This document shows, one piece after another, positions 30,355 through 41,123 of a DNA stretch of 64,000 nt. Position 1 is the stretch's first letter. Each line of letters starts with the position of its first letter. The translations under genes and the position numbers were made by a program. The DNA is from CAVVVS01 sp963751355 (lineage in GTDB: Bacteria > Bacteroidota > Ignavibacteria > Ignavibacteriales > Ignavibacteriaceae). The stretch covers positions 124,001 to 188,000 of the forward strand of contig CAVVVS010000137.1 of NCBI GenBank assembly GCA_963751355.1, in the 5' to 3' direction. Under the pieces are notes generated by a model that was given only the letters and a program-made list of their open reading frames with translations, made no database searches and was not told the DNA's origin.

Positions 30355-31383
30355 TGAGAATAAATCCTTTTTCTTTATATATTAAAATCAATCATATTTC
30401 TATTATGTACATGCAACATAGTTTCAGGACAAAATAAAGGAGGCAGATGGCAATTTGAAAATAATGGCAATGATTCTTGTATATGGAATTCCAATTCATA
30501 TAATGGATTACTCTCCGGTAGCGCTGGTTATACTAATATAGAACCATTAGCTGAAGGGAATTATTATTTGTCTTTGGAAAACGAAAACGATTATGGAGTT
30601 TTCCGAGTGAACGATAATAGTGATTTAGATTTCCAAAAGGAAAGCATAGCTATTTCTTTATGGGTTTATCCTGTTGAGGGAAATGGTAATCCACAGTTTT
30701 TACTTATAAAGGGAGATAGATCCGGAAATTCAAAAACAGATAATTATTCACTTAGACTTAATACTACAGAAAATAAAAGTTATCTGGAATTTCTAACGCA
30801 CCTGGAAGCAGGAACTTTAAGAAGTGTAACATCTTCTTTTTTTGTACCTAAAAATCAATGGTCCTTTGTTGCTGTATATTATGATTATCAAAATTCCAAA
30901 ATTTATTTATGGAATGATAAATTAGCAGTACCTGTTGATACATTTAATTTTACTGCAGATTTATTCCCGAATGACGACAGTCTTTTTGTTGGTGCTTCAG
31001 GTAAAAACGGATTTAAAAGGTTTTGGGGAAGAATAGATGACTTAAGAATCGGATCAGATTTTAATCAAATAATGAATAACGCTACATATATTGAAGATAA
31101 GAACGAAATCGATTCTGCTATTCCTTTTAAGTTATATCAGAACTACCCAAATCCTTTTAATCCAGCTACCAAGATTAAATTTTATCTACCAGGTGATGCA
31201 AAAGTTAAACTTGATATTTTCAATGTATTGGGTGAGCATATCAGCACAGTTGTAAATAGAGAGATAGAAAAAGGATTTCACGAATATTTATTTAATGCGA
31301 TAAATCTCCCTTCAGGGGTTTATTACTACAAATTGACTTTTAATAATTACACAGAATCAAAAATGATGATCCTGGTTAAATAG
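30355..31383 (+). pseudogene. LamG-domain secreted protein with T9SS-type C-terminal tail, frameshifted near its start
   Basis: From ATG 30355 (MRINPFSLYIKINHISI) the frame hits a stop at 30435. A one-base shift near 30400-30408 restores a signal peptide end (LLCTCNIVSGQNK) and a continuous frame to 31383. The body is a concanavalin/LamG-like beta-sandwich (ISLWVYPVEGNGNPQFLLIK, KNQWSFVAVYYDYQNSKIYL, KRFWGRIDDLRIG). The last 80 residues are a classic sorting tail (YQNYPNPFNPATKIKFYLPG, LDIFNVLGEHI, LPSGVYYYKLT). It is probably a secreted carbohydrate-binding surface protein. The ribosome binding site is GAGGAG. Confidence 0.78.
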
Positions 31384-31529
31384 TGAACTGAAGATCAAGG
31401 TGAAATCTTATTTTCAGCATTTAAATAAATTGTTAGTCCTTACAACTCTCATATTAAATCAAAGTTTTCATGATAAATAACCGGAATTCTTCTTGTCCTG
31501 TTTTATTTAGCTGAATGGGAGTAATAAAC

Positions 31530-31606
31530 TTATAAAACCTTATTATTAATTATATAATAGAAAGTAAATAAAAGCTCTTGACAAGAAAATACAAATAATG
31601 TATATT
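31530..31606 (+). promoter_or_regulatory. Promoter with shared upstream boxes, before the second sugar cluster
   Basis: TTATAAAACCTT (31530-31541), AAAGTAAATA (31561-31570), TTGACA (31578-31583), 17 bp, TATATT (31601-31606). The layout equals those at 10420 and 22791 to within one base. The next start codon is at 31641, so the leader is short. This is the best-formed promoter of the three and should drive the amidohydrolase, GH36 and downstream genes. Confidence 0.65.
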
Positions 31607-31640
31607 TCATTACAAAATATAGGGAGTTTGAAAATATAAA

Positions 31641-32741
31641 ATGGCACGATCAAAAGCTCAATTAAATAAATTTTTCCTGATATTTTTGACATTGAGATTG
31701 TTATTTTTCTCAGATATTTTGTTCTCACAATCCAGTCCTGAAAACCTGCTGTTAAAAAATTACCGTCCGGAAAGCATATTCAAAGTACAGAAAACAACCA
31801 TTAACAAAGCAAAGTATCCAGTAATAGATATACATTCCCATGCTTATGTTTCTTCGGAAAAGCAATTAGATAAATGGGTCGAGGTTATGGATTCAATGGG
31901 AATCGAAAAAACGGTCATTCTAACAAAAAGTTACGGCAGAGAATTCGATTCATTAGCAAATTTCTTCTCTAAATATCCGGATAAATTTATTTTGTTCTGT
32001 GGGTTTGACTACAATGCCTATGATAAACCCGGATACGGACCCGATGCTGTAAACGAACTGGAAAGATGTTATAAAAAAGGAGCAAGAGGCATTGGTGAAT
32101 TAGGTGATAAAGGTAAGGGATTATTCTACTGTAATCCCGCTGCATGGGGAATGCATATTGATGATCCCAGAATGGATTTATTATTGGAGAAATGTGCCGA
32201 GCTTCAGATGCCTGTAAGTATTCACGTTGGCGAACCTCAATGGTTTTATGAAACTATGGATTCTACGAACGACGGATTAATGACTGCCTATGACTGGCGT
32301 TTAGATGATCAAAAAAATATACTTACTCTTGATGAAGAATTACAAACTCTTGAAAATGCAGTTGCTAAACATCCCCGGACAATATTTATTGCCTGTCATT
32401 TTGCAAATCAGGTTACCGAATTGGAAAAGCTTGGAAAATTATTAGACAAGTATCCAAACCTTTATGCCGATATAGCTGCCCGTCTGGGTGAGGTATCCAC
32501 AGTACCAAGATATACAAAAGAATTTATCGAAAAGTTCAACGACAAACTTCTTTACGGCACTGATAACGAACCCAGCAGAGAAATGTACGAAATGACTTTT
32601 AGAATCCTTGAATCAGAAGATGAACATTTTTACAACTTTGATTATGGTTACCACTGGCCTCTATATGGTTTGGGATTAAGTAATATGACACTTAAGAAGC
32701 TGTATTATGATAACGCCATCAGTATATTAAAAATTAAATAA
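31641..32741 (+). CDS. Exported amidohydrolase-family metal-dependent hydrolase
   Basis: A 366-aa TIM-barrel metallohydrolase with an N-terminal signal peptide (FFLIFLTLRLLFFSDILFSQ), so it should act in the periplasm. Metal-binding landmarks: DIHSHAY (HxH), GARGIGELGDKG, SIHVGEP (His), IACHFAN (His) and YGTDNEP (Asp). It is a paralogue of the cytosolic enzyme at 18734, sharing the HxH, GEP, H-F-A and TD landmarks. It opens the second sugar cluster directly behind the shared promoter. The substrate is unknown; hydrolysis of a sugar-linked ester, lactone or amide before uptake is a guess from location. Confidence 0.8.
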   Translation: MARSKAQLNKFFLIFLTLRLLFFSDILFSQSSPENLLLKNYRPESIFKVQKTTINKAKYPVIDIHSHAYVSSEKQLDKWVEVMDSMGIEKTVILTKSYGREFDSLANFFSKYPDKFILFCGFDYNAYDKPGYGPDAVNELERCYKKGARGIGELGDKGKGLFYCNPAAWGMHIDDPRMDLLLEKCAELQMPVSIHVGEPQWFYETMDSTNDGLMTAYDWRLDDQKNILTLDEELQTLENAVAKHPRTIFIACHFANQVTELEKLGKLLDKYPNLYADIAARLGEVSTVPRYTKEFIEKFNDKLLYGTDNEPSREMYEMTFRILESEDEHFYNFDYGYHWPLYGLGLSNMTLKKLYYDNAISILKIK

Positions 32742-32762
32742 AAATAGAATAACAGGTTAACT

Positions 32763-34833
32763 ATGAAGTTATTTACAACGTTTATTCTGCACTTGATAAT
32801 GATATATGTTTTATTCTGTCCGTCTTTAATCGGACAAATAACAACAGCATATAAAGTTGACGGGGGATTATTAAGCGTTGAGTTTGATAATCAAATGCAC
32901 AGCCGGATTAAATCTCAGATCAATAATGAGAAAAAAATATTAGGTGATTTTACAGAATCGGAATACTTAACCATAGGAGATAAAAAATTATCAGATTTTA
33001 TTCTGAAAAAGCATTCGTTTTCTGATATTCAGAATAATATTGGGGAAGGGAAAGAATATACTCTCATAGGAACTTCAGGTAATCTTACAAAAGAAATAAA
33101 AATAGATAGCTATAAAGATTTTCCTTCAATGTTATTCTATTCTGTTAAATATTCTAATTCAGGAAAAACTGATATAGCAATTGATGGGTGGACAAATAAC
33201 AGATATTTATTTTCTGCATTAAAAAGAAAAGATAATAAACCTCCTTTCTGGTCTTATCAGCCAGGTTCATATGGATGGGAAAATGATTGGATTCAGAAAA
33301 TAGATAAAGGTTTTGAAAGAAAAAATTATATGGGAATGAATTGGGTGGATTATGGGGGGGGAACACCAGTCGTGGATATCTGGAGACAGGATGTCGGATT
33401 GGCTGTTGGTCATACGGAATTAAAACCTCAGTTCGTTTCTTTACCCACAAAAATGTTGAATGATAATTATTCTGAAATAGAAATTTCTTATGAAAAACCG
33501 ATCTTAATAAAGCCAGGCCAGAGTTTTTCAACTTTCAATACATTTGTCGCAGTACATACAGGTGATTGCTTCCAGGCTTTGTCATCATATAGAAAATTTA
33601 TGATGAAAAACGGGATTGAATTTCGTATTCCGCCTCAGGATGCTCATGAATCTATTTGGTGCGGCTGGGGATATGGTGAAAAATTTACCATAGACGAGAT
33701 GTATAACTCTTTGCCCAAGGTTAAAGAATTAGGATTAAAGTGGGTTGTCCTGGATTACGGATGGGAAAAAGGGCTTGGTGAATATATTATTGATAAAAAC
33801 AAATTTCCTTCCGGTGATAAGGATATGAAAAAACTTGTCGATTCAATCCACAGCCTGGGTATCAAAGCAAAGCTTTGGATTAATCCTTTGTCCGTAAATC
33901 CATGCAGTGACTTATTCCAGAATCACCCTGAAGATTTATTAATTAAAAAAGATGGTTCCCCGGTTTATATTGAATTCTGGAAATCATTTTTTCTCTGTCC
34001 GGCCGCCGAAAGTGTTAAAAACAGGGTACATAAATTTATTGTTAAGGCATTTAAAGACTGGGGATTTAACGGCCTTAAAATTGATGGTAATAATTTAAAT
34101 GCAGTACCAGCCTGCTATAATCCTCAGCACCATCATGCAAATCCGGAAGAATCACTTGAACAGCTTCCCGATTTTTTTAAGGATATATATGAAACAGCTC
34201 TAAGTGTAAATCCAAACGCAGTCGTTGAAATTTGTCCTTGCGGTACGAACTACTCGTTTTACCTGCTTCCATATATGAATCAGTCTGTTGCATCAGATCC
34301 TACTAATTCGTGGCAAGTTAGGTTGAAAGGAAAAATTCTAAGAGCTCTGGGCGGAGATAAAGTAATCTTTTATGGTGATCATGTCGAACTTAGCGATAGT
34401 GCGGACGATTTTGCTTCATCAGTCGGGGTAGGCGCTGTAATCGGTACGAAATTTACATGGCCCGATTTGCCTACCGGACCTCATGAAGGAGGCAATAGTA
34501 TTTTATTGACAAAAGAAAAAGAAAAGTTATGGCTAAAATGGATTAATATTTACAAGAAAAATAATCTTAGTTATGGAACATTATCTGGGAAATTTGTATG
34601 ACATTGGGTATGATAAACCTGAAGCTCATGCAATTCAAAAAAATGACACGTTATATTATGCATTCTATGGGGACAATTATACAGGAAGTATTGAACTTCG
34701 AGGATTAAAAAATACAAGCTATAATGTGACGGACTATGTTAATAATAAAGAATTGGGAAAAGTTACCGGTCCTACGGGACACTTAAATGTAATTTTTAAA
34801 AAGTATATGTTATTAAAGGCAGTACCAAATTAA
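32763..34833 (+). pseudogene. Exported GH36-type alpha-galactosidase-like hydrolase (paralogue 1), C-terminal frameshift
   Basis: A signal peptide (to IGQ, about residue 25) is followed by an N-terminal beta-sandwich and a clan GH-D barrel. The expected nucleophile Asp is in GLKIDGNNLN, and the acid/base Asp in VASDPTNSWQVRLKG. The substrate-contact motif, DDGW in the paralogue at 47914 and in typical GH36, reads LDYGWEKG here. The frame ends at 34601. One shift near 34575 restores the HYLGNLYDIGYDKPEAHAIQ segment, which continues to 34833 and aligns with the intact paralogue. The barrel is complete, so a one-base sequencing error would leave a full enzyme. Confidence 0.78.
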
Positions 34834-34867
34834 CAAAATCTAACTACTATTTTGTAAAGAGGGAAAA

Positions 34868-36251
34868 ATGAAAAAACCTAAAGTAGGATTTATTGTATAT
34901 GGTGTTCATAAAGATGGTCTTAAAGGATCCCATGGGTATACCTTTCATTGATGATAAATTAATTTCAAATGCCAAAGAAGCTTGGAAAAAGCAGGTTTGG
35001 AATTGTTTGTACATGATTTAATAATAGCATCAAAAGAAGAGGCGAAAGAAAGTTTATCAAAGTTCAAGAAAGATGACAGTATCGATGCAATTATTTTATT
35101 TTCCGGTACATGGGTATGGGCTGCTCATTTAATAGCGCCAATTCGCGATTTTCAGCAACAGGAAAAGGAATTTTCCTTTGGACAAACCCCGGGTCACAAG
35201 GATGGAGACCGGTTGGAGGATTAGTTCTGCATGGAGCTTTCAAGGAAATAGGAATAAATCATCGATTTGTTTATGGTAGATTATAAAGATGTTAATGAGG
35301 TTAATAAAGTAGTTTCTTATTGCGAGCCTGCCATGAAAAGAATATTCTGAATATGAGTACAATAGGTGTTTTCGGCGGACGTGGTATGGGACAAACATGC
35401 GGAGTTGCTGATCCTTCACAATGGATGAAACTTTTCGGAGTCGATATTGATTCGCGTGATACGTCTGAATTATTTATAACCGCTCAAGAAATTACAAAAC
35501 AAGAAATAGAGAATACAAAAAAAAATATTCAACCTTATTTTGTCGATCCAATCCCGGACGATGAAGTATCGGAACGATCCATTCGTCTATATATTGCCAT
35601 TAAAGAAGTTGATTAAAAAAGAAGGATGGGATTTCTACACAATTCAATCATTCCCGGGGCTTGGTGATGAATATAGTGCGACCTGTTTTGCTCAAAGCAT
35701 GATTTTAAATGATGGAATAGGAACATCAACTTTAAGTGATTTAATACAGCAATGACCGTTAAACTTTTAACTGACTTCAGTAATGAACGTGTTTATTATG
35801 GAGATTTACAACATATAGATAAATCAAAAAGGAGATTAAGATAATTGGGGACGGTGCATGTCCTCCTTCACTTGCAGGAAAACTAGGTCCAGCTGGTTTT
35901 GCCGAGCATGGGATTCCAACCGAAGGAAAAGCCGGAGGTTTGTCGGTAAAGTTAACCTGTAAGTTAGGAAAAGGCGTCTTAGCCCGTTTAGGTCGGAATG
36001 ACGGGAAATTTGAAATGCCGATTGTACGGTGCTCAATTTTTGAACCCGATAAAGTAGAATTGGAAAAACGTCAGAAGGAATGCGGTATTCCTTTCTGGCC
36101 GCATGCTTTTGTAACCGTACATTGCGATGATATGGATAAATTGGTTGATTCATGGAATAATGAATATGCTGTCCTCGGGTATGGAGAAAATTTATATAAT
36201 GAACTTTTAGACTTTTGTGAATTAACAGGAATCAGATCTATTCCATTTTAA
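34868..36251 (+). pseudogene. L-fucose/L-arabinose isomerase-like gene, multiply frameshifted
   Basis: The start is MKKPKVGFIVYGVHKDGLKG after a GAGGG ribosome binding site. Colinear pieces in changing frames follow: LEKAGLELFVHDLIIASKEE, LFSGTWVWAAHLIAPIRDFQ, STIGVFGGRGMGQTCGVADP, KKEGWDFYTIQSFPGLGDEY and GDGACPPSLAGKLGPAGFAE, ending FCELTGIRSIPF at 36251. The order and motifs match L-fucose isomerase-like proteins, which interconvert aldose and ketose sugars with a divalent metal. At least five lesions are needed to explain the breaks, including stops in the 35280 area, so this looks like true decay. Confidence 0.7.
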
Positions 36252-36289
36252 AATGTTTCGATTAATAAAATTCAGGGATATAAATTTTT

Positions 36290-37165
36290 ATGAAGAAAAC
36301 ATTTAAATCCGGATCCTGGTATCTTGAGTTCACATCGGAAGACGGTGCAAGATTAAATCGGTTATGTTATAAAGATTATGATCTAATAACTACTGAACCG
36401 TCATCTTTTGAGGCTCCAGCTTCAGATTACGGAGAATATGAAAAGCGTCCTGTTTATGGTTATGATGATTGTTTTCCTTCGGTAGAAGAATCAAACTTTC
36501 CCGGCATAGATTGGGTAATTCCGGATCACGGTGAGGTATGTTGGTTAAAGTGGGATTATAATGAAACTGAGAATACATTAACCTTTTTTACAAAAAGTAA
36601 AGTTTTGCCTATAAAGTTTAAACGTGAAATGATTTTTCTAGATTCCGGTATAGTTTGGAATTTTGAAGTTTATAATGAAGTGGGGAAAAATATTACCCTT
36701 TCAGCATGTTATGCATCCTCTTATGAAATTAGATGAAATTACAGGTGTATATTTTCCGGGATTTCAATCTGTATTCAGCAGAACCGGTAATACTTATTTT
36801 GATCTAAAAAATACAAATGAGGTTCAGGAATTTGTGTTAAATCAGCCGTTAGGTACCGCAAAGATGTTATTCTTAAGACAAATTAAAGAAGGAAAAATGA
36901 GCTGGACCTATAGGAATGGTTTGCTGTTAAAAGTAATACTTCCCTAAGGAATATATTTCCCTCTATCGGGGTATGGTGGAATAATTACGGATATCCTAAT
37001 GAAACGGGGATTCAACGTAATGAATGTGCATTTGAACCGATCCCTGGTTTAACAAGTGCTCTATCGGAATCATATAATGAAAGAGGTGTTTGCAGGTTTC
37101 CGAAGGATCATGTTTAAATGTCAGATCGCTGGGAATTAATAGTTGAATCGATTATTTAAATGATG
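36290..37165 (+). pseudogene. Aldose-1-epimerase (galactose mutarotase)-like protein, frameshifted
   Basis: The first frame begins MKKTFKSGSWYLEFTSEDGA and shows YGYDDCFPSVEESN and PDHGEVCWLKWDY, typical of mutarotase-like beta-sandwiches with the conserved HG. It stops at 36736. The continuation LDEITGVYFPGFQSVFSRTG starts in another frame. A third segment, NIFPSIGVWWNNYGYPNETG with FEPIPGLTSALSESYNERG, carries the usual C-terminal E-P-x-P-G motif. An in-frame TAA then interrupts the last strand before the final stop. Two shifts plus one nonsense codon are present. The role would be anomer conversion of the imported sugar. Confidence 0.68.
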
Positions 37166-37251
37166 CAGATCATTCAGATGCGGAATTTATTCAGTAAAGA
37201 ATTTTTTTTATAATCAAAAATATAATTTAAAATTTAAATATTTTTATAAAA

Positions 37252-38256
37252 ATGTCAATAGTTTGTAACGCAGCCATGTAATAGAAATATATTCAGAGGC
37301 TCAGGAGCAGAAATGGGTGATACCTTCATTTAATGCAGAGAATAATACTACTTTAGAAGCGATATTAAATGCGGCATATACATTTGGTAAAGAGAAAAAT
37401 ATCAAAAATTTACCAATTATAATCGGGATTACAAATAACTATGCATCAAGTTCTCAATCAGTATTTTATACTCATACAAAAAAATGGAATATTGGGATAA
37501 ATCTATTTTTAAAAAGTCTTGAGGTTCTAACTTCATAAGACTCACATTTACCAGCATCTAAGAGTAATGGTTCATCTTGATCACATTCAATGGGATGATG
37601 ATGATAGAATTATTAAAATGGGATATGGGTAAGTTTTCTTCCATCATGTATGATGCATCTACTTTGCCTATAGAAAAGAATATAAAGAATACTGCTGCTT
37701 TTGTTGAAAGCCATGGAGAAGAAATTTTAATCGAAGGAGCCTGTGATGAAATATCCAGATCGTCTGATCATACATATAACTTCTCCTCATCAAGCTGAAA
37801 AATATTTTTCAGAAACAGGTGTTGATATTATTGTTCCTAATTTAGGAACCGAGCATAGATCCTCCACATCAACATTAAAGTATGAGGGGAATTTAGCACG
37901 AGAGATAAGTAATCGGATAGGGCCGTATTTATGTTTGCATGGTGCATCTTCTCTTGCTGAAGAACAAATATCTCACTTCTATGAGGATGGAATTTGTAAA
38001 GTGAATATCTGGACAATACTTGAACGTGATAGTGCTCCAGATACTATTTAAAAAAATGGTAGAGAATGCTTCGAAGATTGTTGGCATTGCAGAGGCTAAG
38101 GAGATGCTCGAAAAAGAATATCTCGGTAAGAAAGCCGATTTTGAGAGTTCCCGCTCGATAAATTTCTTTACTACTTCATATAGACAAGAAATAATATACC
38201 AGCAAATGAGGGAAATTGTTAAGACGTATTTGAATATAAATTATTTATTCATATGA
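37252..38256 (+). pseudogene. Class II aldolase-family gene (fructose-bisphosphate aldolase-like), multiply frameshifted
   Basis: Recognisable colinear pieces are EAQEQKWVIPSFNAENNTTL, LPIIIGITNNYASSSQSVFY, VHLDHIQWDDD, FSSIMYDASTLPIEKNIKNT, GEEILIEGACDEI, TGVDIIVPNLGTEHRSSTST, GPYLCLHGASSLAEEQISHF and KVNIWTILERDSAP. The VHLDH and LCLHG segments hold the zinc-binding histidines of class II aldolases. The protein is longer than GatY and belongs to a separate subgroup. Frame changes occur near 37535, 37600, 37770 and 38045, so the gene is dead as sequenced. It follows the broken isomerase and mutarotase genes and precedes an intact kinase. Confidence 0.68.
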
Positions 38257-38290
38257 GCGAAAAATATTAGCTCACATAGTATAAAGAAAA

Positions 38291-39787
38291 ATGAATTATA
38301 TAGGAATAGATATTGGTTCAAGCTGTACAAAAGCATTAGTAGTTAATGAGAAAGGAAAACAGATATACAATGCTCAACGCGAATACAACATTGAATTCGC
38401 AAAAGATGGGAGTGCCACTTTAAATTCCGAACTAGTAATAAAGTCATGTTTTGAAACAATTAAGGAATGCAGCAGCAAAGTTAAACAAGGTTCTATAAAA
38501 GCTATTGGAATTTCCAGCCAGGGTGAAGCTTTTACGGCAGTAGGAAGTAAAGGTAAAATATTAAATAATGCAAAAGTATCTTCAGACAGCAGCTCCAGGA
38601 AATATATTAAGGAATGGGTTGATAAATTTGGTGAAGAGAAATTATATCAGATTACCGGTCATACTGCGTATCCAATTTTTACATTATTCAAACTATTGTG
38701 GTTTAAAAAAAACGAACGGGAATTATGGGCAAGATCAAAATACTTTTTCTGTTTTGAAGACTTACTTCAATTCAAGCTTGGAGTCAAACCTGCAATGAGC
38801 TGGTCTTTAGCAGGCCGCACCATGATGTTTAATGTAAGGAAACACGAATGGGATGAAGAAATTTTGAATGAGCTTGGCATTTCAAAAGAACAGCTCGCAG
38901 ATACTTTACCTCCCAGTTCTATTGTTGGACATATTAATAAAGAAATAGCAGATCATCTTGGATTATCAGACGATGTTTTAGTAGTGACCGGTGGTCATGA
39001 TCAGACTTGCAGTGCTTTGGGTGCGGGAGTTATTAAAGAAGGTACTGCAATGCTTGGAAGTGGAACTGTTGAATGTATTTGTCCCGCGTTCAAGTATCCA
39101 GTCTTTTCAACAGATTTAAAAGAAAACAACCTGTGTACTTATAATTATTCAATAAAGGATTTATTCACTACTGTAGCATATAGCTTAACTGGTGGAAATT
39201 TATTTAAATGGTTTAAAGAACAATTTGGTTATAAAGAAATTGAAGAATCTAAAGTTAAAGGAAAAGATCCTTATGACCTTCTTTTAACCGGGATTAGTAG
39301 TATGCCAGGTAATTTACTGGTCCTTCCATATTTTACTCCCTCGGGGACACCATATTTTGATGATCAGACGAAAGGAGCCATTGTTGGTCTGCAATTGTCT
39401 ACAGAGCGCAAAGATATATTAAAAGCATTGTTAGAAGGAATATCATTTGAAATGCGTTTAAACCTTGAAATACTTGAATATGCCGGTTATCATATTAAGG
39501 AATTGAGATGGGTAGGAGGCGGCTCAAAATCGCGATTGCTTGCCCAGGTAAAAGCAAATGTTATGAACAAAAAAATAGTAATGTTAAACATCCAGGAAGC
39601 AGGATGTTTCGGAGCTGCTATGCTTGCTTGTTCGGCTGGTACAAAAAAGCCTGTCAAAAAACTGGCATCGGAGTGGGTAAAAAAAATATCAATTATTTAC
39701 CCTCAAAAAGAATACATTAATTGGTATAGCAAAAGGTTCGGACTTTATAAAGAGTTATATAAGAATATTAAATCCATCAGACTGTAA
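38291..39787 (+). CDS. FGGY-family carbohydrate kinase
   Basis: An intact 498-aa sugar kinase of the FGGY family (xylulokinase, fuculokinase, glycerol-kinase-like), cytosolic. The N-terminal phosphate-binding motif is IGIDIGSSCTKALVVNEKGK (4-23), with GISSQGEAFTAV (about 77-88). The C-terminal ATPase motif is RWVGGGSKSRLLAQVKANVM (about 405-424), and GCFGAAMLA is another family landmark. With a fucose-isomerase-like gene and an aldolase gene just upstream, L-fuculose or another ketose is a likely substrate, so the set isomerase, kinase, aldolase resembles a deoxy-sugar pathway. Specificity is inferred from context only. Confidence 0.85.
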   Translation: MNYIGIDIGSSCTKALVVNEKGKQIYNAQREYNIEFAKDGSATLNSELVIKSCFETIKECSSKVKQGSIKAIGISSQGEAFTAVGSKGKILNNAKVSSDSSSRKYIKEWVDKFGEEKLYQITGHTAYPIFTLFKLLWFKKNERELWARSKYFFCFEDLLQFKLGVKPAMSWSLAGRTMMFNVRKHEWDEEILNELGISKEQLADTLPPSSIVGHINKEIADHLGLSDDVLVVTGGHDQTCSALGAGVIKEGTAMLGSGTVECICPAFKYPVFSTDLKENNLCTYNYSIKDLFTTVAYSLTGGNLFKWFKEQFGYKEIEESKVKGKDPYDLLLTGISSMPGNLLVLPYFTPSGTPYFDDQTKGAIVGLQLSTERKDILKALLEGISFEMRLNLEILEYAGYHIKELRWVGGGSKSRLLAQVKANVMNKKIVMLNIQEAGCFGAAMLACSAGTKKPVKKLASEWVKKISIIYPQKEYINWYSKRFGLYKELYKNIKSIRL

Positions 39788-39827
39788 TTAAATGCATCTG
39801 CTTTTGAGAATTTTAATATAAAAGATA

Positions 39828-41114
39828 TTGATGACTACTTTAAATAAAAAAACTTTTTTAGGATTCGGACTTGGAGCAGTGCAATCTGGTTTAATGCTTT
39901 ATGAGGCTTTTAAATCAAATAATTTCCATAGATATATAATTTTAGAAGTAAACAAGGAGATTGTAGATGCTGCAAGAAAATGGGGGAATAAAATTGTTGT
40001 TAATACTGCGACCAAAGATAATATTATTAAAACTATCATTTCCGGATTCGAAATTTATAATCCTGATGATACTATCGATCATGATGCAATTAAGGCTGCC
40101 ATAAAGGAATCAGACGAAATGGCTACAGCAGTACCCAGTATTGATGTTTATGATTTAGGTAAAAATTCTATTGCAAAGTTATTAGCAGGAAATATTAATC
40201 CAGCTAAGTCCCAGATTTTATATGCTGCCGAAAATAATAATTATGCTGCAGAAATACTTGTTGAAAAAATGAAATTATATACGGATGAAAATGGGATGAA
40301 GCAGTTTCAGGCGATAAACACTGTTATCGGAAAAATGGGAGGAGTAATATTTGATAAAGATACTATAGCTGAATTGAATTTAAATCTGATGACCCCGTAT
40401 AGCCAGGCTGCGATCCTGGTTGAAGAATTTAATAATATAATAGTATCCAAAGTTACTCTGCCTGATTTTCAAAGAGGGATTACTGTTTTTCGGGAAAAAG
40501 ATGATTTGCTGCCGTTTGAAGAAGCTAAATTATATGGTCATAATGCTGTTCATTCAATGCTTGGATTCTTCGCATCACTTAGAGGCTACACTTATATGAG
40601 TGAAATTAGAAATGATCCCCATTTATATAAATATGGTATAAATGCTTTCAAAAATGAAAGTGGTGCTTTTCTTTTACGGAAATACAGGGAAATAAATGAT
40701 CCCCTTTTCACAAAAGAAGGTTTTGATTTCTATGGTGAAGACTTATTAGAAAGGATGACAAATCCCTATCTCCGTGATGAAGTCAAAAGAATTTGCCGGG
40801 ATCCAGTTAGAAAATTAGAATATGATGATCGTTTGTTCGGAACAATTAGAGAAGCTCTGAAACATAAAATCTATCCAAAAATTTTAATAAAGGCAGTTCT
40901 TGGTGGGATCTGCTATATAATCAATAACCGGATTGATACTGAATTTGCCTACCCGGCAGATGTTGAAGATTTAAATGAGCATAATATTAAAGATATCTTA
41001 TTACATATCTGGAAGGAAACATTACTGAAAGGAGAGCAAGAAGAAATATTAAATTTAGTTTGTTCTGAATTTCATGAATTTTCTCAAGAATTTATAAATA
41101 TAAAAAAGTATTGA
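39828..41114 (+). CDS. Mannitol dehydrogenase-family polyol (phosphate) dehydrogenase
   Basis: A 428-aa long-chain polyol dehydrogenase. The N-terminal nucleotide-binding loop is GFGLGAVQSGLMLYEA (about 12-27), a variant of the G-x-G-x2-Q-x-G loop in this family. The middle holds ILYAAENNNYAAE and VIGKMGGVIFDK, where the mannitol-1-phosphate 5-dehydrogenases have a similar ENN motif. The C-terminal helical domain has the active-site region YGHNAVHSMLGFFASLRGYT, with a K/N-H pair. It is 40 bp behind the FGGY kinase and 9 bp before the E2 gene, so they are co-transcribed. The substrate is probably a hexitol phosphate or a sugar acid; it is not determinable here. Confidence 0.8.
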   Translation: MMTTLNKKTFLGFGLGAVQSGLMLYEAFKSNNFHRYIILEVNKEIVDAARKWGNKIVVNTATKDNIIKTIISGFEIYNPDDTIDHDAIKAAIKESDEMATAVPSIDVYDLGKNSIAKLLAGNINPAKSQILYAAENNNYAAEILVEKMKLYTDENGMKQFQAINTVIGKMGGVIFDKDTIAELNLNLMTPYSQAAILVEEFNNIIVSKVTLPDFQRGITVFREKDDLLPFEEAKLYGHNAVHSMLGFFASLRGYTYMSEIRNDPHLYKYGINAFKNESGAFLLRKYREINDPLFTKEGFDFYGEDLLERMTNPYLRDEVKRICRDPVRKLEYDDRLFGTIREALKHKIYPKILIKAVLGGICYIINNRIDTEFAYPADVEDLNEHNIKDILLHIWKETLLKGEQEEILNLVCSEFHEFSQEFINIKKY

Positions 41115-41123
41115 AAGATTTAT

